Shown here: piece after piece, positions 58,901 to 64,000 of the stretch | Position numbering within the stretch: position 1 is the stretch's first letter | Layout of the letters: every line of letters begins with the position of its first letter | NCBI GenBank assembly: GCA_905182985.1 | Contig: CAJJDN010000094.1 | Location: forward strand, 109,263-173,262 | From: Paramecium sonneborni | Taxonomy: Eukaryota > Ciliophora > Oligohymenophorea > Peniculida > Parameciidae | Direction: 5' to 3' | Length of the DNA stretch: 64,000 bases | The notes under the pieces: generated by a model | Databases searched by the model: none | What the model was told of the DNA's origin: nothing | The model's input: only the letters and a program-made list of their open reading frames with translations | Translations under genes and position numbers: made by a program

Positions 58901-60951
58901 CAATAAAATTTTACAATTCAATATAAAAATGACATAACAATGGTTTTATTTGTTCGTTCAATTCATCTTGTTACATATTAATTATGAACTTAATTAATTC
59001 TATTATTTATGCCCTTTTTTAAGCTTCCAATATCTCATGATCATTATTATGTTATTATAATGCAGTCAAAATAGATAAATCATTAGTTTTAACTTATTAT
59101 CTTTTACTTTTTAAACTACCATAATGTAATGCTAGACCAATTTTGCATAACTTAAAAGCATATTCTCTTAATAAGGGGGATTCTGCAAAACGAGCCAAAA
59201 GTACTTGAATTGGATTCAATGATAAATGAGACATTGTGACACTATTTAAATAGATTTTAGCTAGCAAATCCAATAATAATATAGCTAACCTTATTTTCAT
59301 TTTTGGATGCTTACTAATAAATTTAAACAGCGTCATATCAGTTAAATTTACTAAAGCATCATTTAACATAACCTATTTTATTAAAGGTTCTATTAAAATG
59401 TCAATTGGAATAGATGAGTATTTTTGAATTAAGTACATAAAGTTATTCAACATAAATTCCCTTACATCTATTTCATTATAATTTTCAATTAGAGTAAATG
59501 TTAATTTCTTATATAAAACTGCTGCATATGGATTTCTATCTGTTGCTAATTTATCAAGTAAACGAAATAACATATTTAATGAAAAATATTTCAAATTATT
59601 TGAGGAATCTCGAGTTCCTTTTTTCATTAAAAACAAAAATTGATTAGGATAATTTTAATCTTCTTCAAATTATATTGGATATAATAACCAATTTAATGTT
59701 AAATATTTTAATCCTTACATTTTAATAGGTAATTAATCAGAATCTGACATTTTTAATGCTGCCTAAGCCCAATATTGCATAATTCCTTATTAAATTAATT
59801 CATCTTTAAGAGTTTTCTATTGGTATAGAAATTCAATCAAAGAATTTAGCATATCTACACATTTATCAGCTAATTATTTTTTGAATTAAACAGTAAAGAA
59901 ATCAACCATATTAAATCTAGATACTTAACTATATAGTTCACAAATTTAACTCAATAAATTTGGATGTCTTTACATGCATAAAAAAGTTGCTGCCAAACCT
60001 CCATTTTCTTTACAGAACCATTCGTATCCTAATTGATGCATTTCCATTTCAGATAATTCAAAATAAGTTCTGCCCATAATCCTTAAAGTCCATAGAGTAA
60101 TTTCTTATTCTTTTGATAAAAGTCCTGGTTTTATAGTAGCAAAAAAATAATGAACATTTGAATCTTGTTATTCTAAAAAATTAAATACTCTGGATATATT
60201 AGCATATATATCACTTAACCAATTAATTAAAGTTTCAAATTCTCCCTTAACTCCTTTTACAAGTAAATGAGCTAAATATTTATTACCATTTGATAATAAT
60301 GATGCTGCTTATTATGGTTTTAATGTTAAATGTTTAGATAATCCGGTAATAAAAAATTCAAGTAAAGACTTAGATTCATTTAAGGGCTTTTTAGTATCTA
60401 ATTCATCTAAAATTAATTCGTTGTTATTTCCCTAAAAATCATATTTAGTTTAAGGTAATTTTGATGCTGGTCTGCTTGGAGGTTTCTTTGAATTTTCAAA
60501 AGAGGAATCTTCAGAAGATCTAACTGACCCTCTTGTTTGTTATTTTCTATTGTTTTGATTATCTAATTCCATCATATCTTTTAAAAGTTCATTCATCATT
60601 TCTGTATCACCATTTACAATTAAATTTTTAATATCATTGTCCAAAGGCAAGTTAATTTTTTGAAATGCATCTTATAAAATATTCCAATTGAATAATTTTA
60701 CACCTGGTGTAAGTTAATTTTTCATTTGTTCACTTAAATTCGGTACATGCTTTAAATATATAGATAATTTTTACAATAGATCTTGCTTCAAGCATCTTAT
60801 TTAATGCTTCTCCAAATTTGACTCCATTTATAAATAATTTACTTTGGTTCTCATCCAATTCTACTTTGCCTGTGTTCTTAATTTATTGAGGCTTAACAAT
60901 AGTAAGTGACAAGAGCCATTTATATACATCATGATCAAGTGAAACTTTCAT
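55925..60951 (-). CDS. CH-like, HEAT/ARM and coiled-coil protein, 1,624 aa (probable ciliary)
   Basis: ATG 60949-60951 to TGA 55925-55927, six introns (25, 25, 25, 23, 25 and 29 nt); the spliced 4,875 nt is a multiple of three. Residues 1-110 look like a calponin-homology-type domain (MKVSLDHDVYKWLLSLTIVK, GVKFGEALNKML, LTPGVKLFNWNILQDAF). Residues about 190-580 are HEAT/ARM-like helices (LKYFSLNMLFRLLDKLATDR, KIRLAILLLDLLAKIYL). About 650-1000 is charged and partly coiled-coil, with a helical ENIANIKLKKEEELL and ELQEQYEIIQLSDIMRML. A very long Lys/Glu/Gln coiled coil covers about 1150-1400, followed by an EF-hand-like piece (PEDAQLIFRSI, MNYIEFQQALLRIA). I cannot name it; CH plus HEAT plus coiled coil is common among flagellar central-apparatus proteins, which is inference. 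Confidence 0.8.
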
Positions 60952-61017
60952 TAATATTATTTATTATTATACCAATATAATTCAATAAATTAATCCTAAA
61001 CTTATATATTTATAGAT

Positions 61018-64000
61018 TCATTTCATATCACATTAGCTCTGAAATTCTGCACATCTTGATTATGTACTAATCCATCTGCAACTTTCAGTTTTTATGCTCA
61101 AACAAGCAGCTTTATTCAAGCCTTTGGTCTCCTTACCACATTTGCAGGTAATTTTTTCAGTTTCTTTTATTAATTAGCATGATCTTGTATGGTTTTAATA
61201 ACGAACTTTGTCTTGATTAACAAGCCCACAAGCATTAGAATTAATCAATTAATATGTGTTATGGAGAACAATAGTTCCTAATGATTATTATATTTAATTG
61301 CATTCCCCTTTAATCCATCTACAATGTTGGCCATATTTAGTAATTGATAAACATGCCTAATAACTAAGATTTTTATCACAATCTTAAGAGTTAGGGGATT
61401 CAAATTTAATACAAGATCCTTCTTCAAAGGGTATTTTTTATTCTTAATTAATGAAAATATCTTTTTAAATAGATTTCCAAATACAAGAACTGGTTTATTA
61501 AGAAATGCAGGCAATTTTATTAATATTATCTAGACAATTATCTGCTAGATAACTTTCTTTGTAAGGTATACAATTGAAATCTTAGTATTAGCAGAATTAA
61601 CCCTTTCTAAAAATACTTAAACAAGCATTTTTGGATCCTAGATTGGCAACAGTTGCACAAGTATCAGTAGAAAGTGGTTAGAAGAACTAACAAAAACTAT
61701 TAAGCCAAATACAGGGAAGTTGTTTTGAAGATTTGCATTAATCTTCTGATTCAAGTTCAAAACAGGATTAAGGTTCAATAATTTTACATGTGAAAGTATA
61801 TACATCAAAGACGCATGCTTATCCATCAAGAACTTAAGCATTGTAACATACTCTACTAGAAACAACAGTTTATTAATTTTAAAGATCTTAGCAAGTTTAT
61901 CCATTTAGGTTATAATTGAGACACAATGAATTTTGGAAATCCCAAGTACATTAATAGATGAAATTTAAGCAAACTTCTTTATTTAATGCATGTGAACATT
62001 CAGAGATGCCAGTAGTAGGACCATAACAATATTTGCCAAATTTACATGATAATGAAGGTCTGGTATAATTTTAGCAGGCTTGTGAATTCAATCCTCGATC
62101 ACATTCAAAAACATCTGAAAGAGATACTTCTTAGCAAGATTTAGTTGAGAAATTAAATTTACACGCAGTATCAATAGTTTATTCACATGCTCTATTAGTG
62201 TTAACATTGGTATATGATTTACAGGGATTATTAAGTGTAGTTATTTCTTTACATTCAGATTTTTAGATATCATATTAACACACCTTTATTGGATTTGATA
62301 TGGAAGTACATCCAATTTTATTAACAGCTTATTCACAATCAATAATATTAAGATCTGCAAAACTAATACCTACACATAAATTATTAACAATCCAACAAGG
62401 TTCCATATTGACAGTGTTACAAGTTTGAGGTGTATTATCTTTACAAAAAATATTGCCACCATAACAAAATCGTCGATCATCATTATATTGACAATTATTT
62501 GAAAATTATTGACACATAAGTTTACTCATTCCTTTATCAAAACAATCACCTGTATTTAAAATATTAGTAGGATTAGTAGTAACACAATCACGAGATATTA
62601 TATTATAGATACAAGATTCACTTGAATATTGACAAAATTCAAATCTATTAACATTTGTTAGTGAACCACAACTCTTGCTTTCAGAAGGCGGAATAATATA
62701 ATTGAATGATTCACATTTGAATGTAGACATTTAAAATTAGCAAAATTATGTTGGATTAGTAATTGAAACACAAGCTAATCTATTAACTGGAGATGTGCAT
62801 TAAATATTAGCTAAATCTTTCGATTCTAGTTCTATACAACCTTTATCATAATCCCACATTAATTTAACTTAAAATAAAGGATTATTGTATGTTAAACAAG
62901 CTAGTTTATTAAATGAAAATCCAAGTTTCCATGGAATAATATTCACATCTCCTAATGTGCATTTTTGGGTAATTGTATTATAAAAACAAACTTAATTTGT
63001 TGCTTTCCTACAAGTAATTGGATTTGTATCAATATCAGGAACATTACAATTACCTGTAAATAAACTTTCTGGTATAGCCTTGCACTCACTAAAATCACCA
63101 GCAGCAAATTAACAATACTTTTATTAATAATATATATTTACATTTCCAGATGCTTTGATATATTTACATTTTGTTTAATTTACAAACCAAGTCTTAGGAA
63201 CATTATTGTCTTCACAAGGTAAGGTATTATCATAAGTTGGATTGCATTTATAACTAATTGCATCAAAAATACAAAAAGAAGTAGAAGTATATGTTAAACA
63301 TGCAGATTTACTTAGTCCTAAAGATGAACACGTTTCTGTTCTCAAAGTAACTACCATACAGGAAAACTTTTATGTGTCATATTTGCATGGAGTTGGAAAT
63401 TGCGAACAAACTTATGGTCCAACTATTGCATCACTTAAATTAGAACAAGTATCGCTTTACTAAATTGGTATACACCTACCTCCTTAAAATTTACAAAATG
63501 CATTAAGTTAAATGCAAGCTTTCCAACTATAAGTTGAAATACACCCTGTTTATTTTTTTATTACCTCTATAGCTAATGATTAGCAAGAATCGTTCTCATA
63601 TTAACCTATTTATATAAATCATTAAAATTACAATATTCCATAGTCTTTTCTAAACATCCTTTCTCACTTATAGATATGGATCTACAAAGAGCAAAGTATT
63701 TTGCTGGACTGTTTTTATCTATATTGAGACATGATTATCTAACTCTATCATAGATAAAATAGGCCCCTGAAATATTTTTATTATATTAAGAGCAGATGTT
63801 AGGAGATATGAATTAAGAAGGAAGTAAGGGTATACTAGCAGAATCAACTGTAGTTTTTAAGGTAAAAGATGAACAAGTATTCAAATAGAATTAACAATTT
63901 GCATTTGGCATTGATAAACATGCTACTTTATTTAAAGTACTTAAACAACATTGATCTCCAGTACATTCCATTTCTGAACTGGTAGTAGGAATACACTTCA
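61018..64000 (-). CDS. Cys-rich surface-antigen-like protein (5' end beyond the window)
   Basis: At least 990 codons, open from the right edge to TGA 61018-61020. No introns were seen. The sequence is a tandem of units with regularly spaced Cys, each centred on a motif like ACLSI...C.W......C: LNKAACLSIKTESCRWIS, LSYQACLSITKYGQHCRWIK, INKIACISQQTSSCIWK, LSKSACLTYTSTSFCIFD, VNRLACVSITNPTQFCQF. This is the pattern of Paramecium surface (immobilization) antigens and their relatives. Those proteins normally end in a hydrophobic GPI-addition segment; here the C-terminus is CAEFQSQCDMK with none, so the product may be secreted or held in another way. The signal peptide would lie outside the window. 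Its stop is 66 bp upstream of the next gene's start. Confidence 0.85.

Noticed and set aside
61278..61904. Two minus-strand frames (61278-61514 and 61638-61904) with Leu/Lys-rich products
   Set aside because: They are out of phase with the Cys-repeat frame, which runs uninterrupted through the same interval under the ciliate code.
1..64000. CRISPR arrays, tRNA or rRNA genes, insertion sequences, telomeric repeats
   Set aside because: No spaced direct repeats, cloverleaf-like GC-rich segments, transposase motifs or C4A2/C3A3 telomere repeats were seen anywhere in the window.

Overview
The window looks like macronuclear DNA of a ciliate, almost certainly Paramecium. Every convincing reading frame uses TAA and TAG as sense codons (glutamine by the ciliate code) and ends at TGA. 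Base composition is extremely AT-rich, intergenic gaps are often under 100 bp, and frames are interrupted by tiny introns (mostly 22-35 nt, usually GTA...TAG). A Cys-periodic gene resembling Paramecium surface antigens fits the same genus. Species cannot be fixed from this sequence. I traced frames by hand under this code; for most multi-exon genes the spliced length is a multiple of three, which is a real check on the models.

Layout: 5-641 (-) and 760-1110 (+) are two small unknown genes. 1180-16013 (-) is one giant gene (about 4,900 codons) with EF-hand-like repeats, propeller-like segments and a degenerate kinase domain. 16058-18518 holds a CacyBP/SIP homologue, a REEP/DP1 (TB2/HVA22) protein and a small secreted protein. 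18776-23825 is a divergent pair of coiled-coil proteins sharing a TFxPxI motif. 23842-28810 holds NAD(P)H-hydrate epimerase, a TPR protein, PWP1 and an SLC44 choline-transporter-like protein. 29839-34235 holds radial spoke protein 3, a RING finger protein and a p24/GOLD protein whose start overlaps the RING stop. 34288-37953 is a CNBD channel-like protein without a recognisable K+ filter, preceded by a decayed ORF. 38983-44946 holds four hypothetical, mostly coiled-coil, proteins. 45088-49210 holds SPT5, the rRNA-processing factor EFG1 and an unknown gene. 49863-51351 is a carotenoid oxygenase (RPE65 family), 51467-53037 a B-box/MORN protein, 53207-55198 two unknowns (one with four membrane segments), 55925-60951 a CH-like/HEAT/coiled-coil protein, and 61018-64000 the truncated Cys-rich antigen gene.

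Two single-N positions (36364 and 46320) are each flanked by direct copies (1,098 and 1,027 bp) that look identical. Both are almost certainly unmerged contig overlaps. Collapsing either one restores a single uninterrupted gene (channel-like protein, SPT5).

Functionally this is a normal eukaryotic mixture: ribosome biogenesis (PWP1, EFG1), transcription elongation (SPT5), secretory pathway (p24, REEP-like), cilium structure (RSP3 and probably several coiled-coil/HEAT proteins), metabolite repair (NAXE) and ion or solute transport. There is no sign of operons, but several same-strand gene pairs overlap or nearly touch, which is unusual enough to check.
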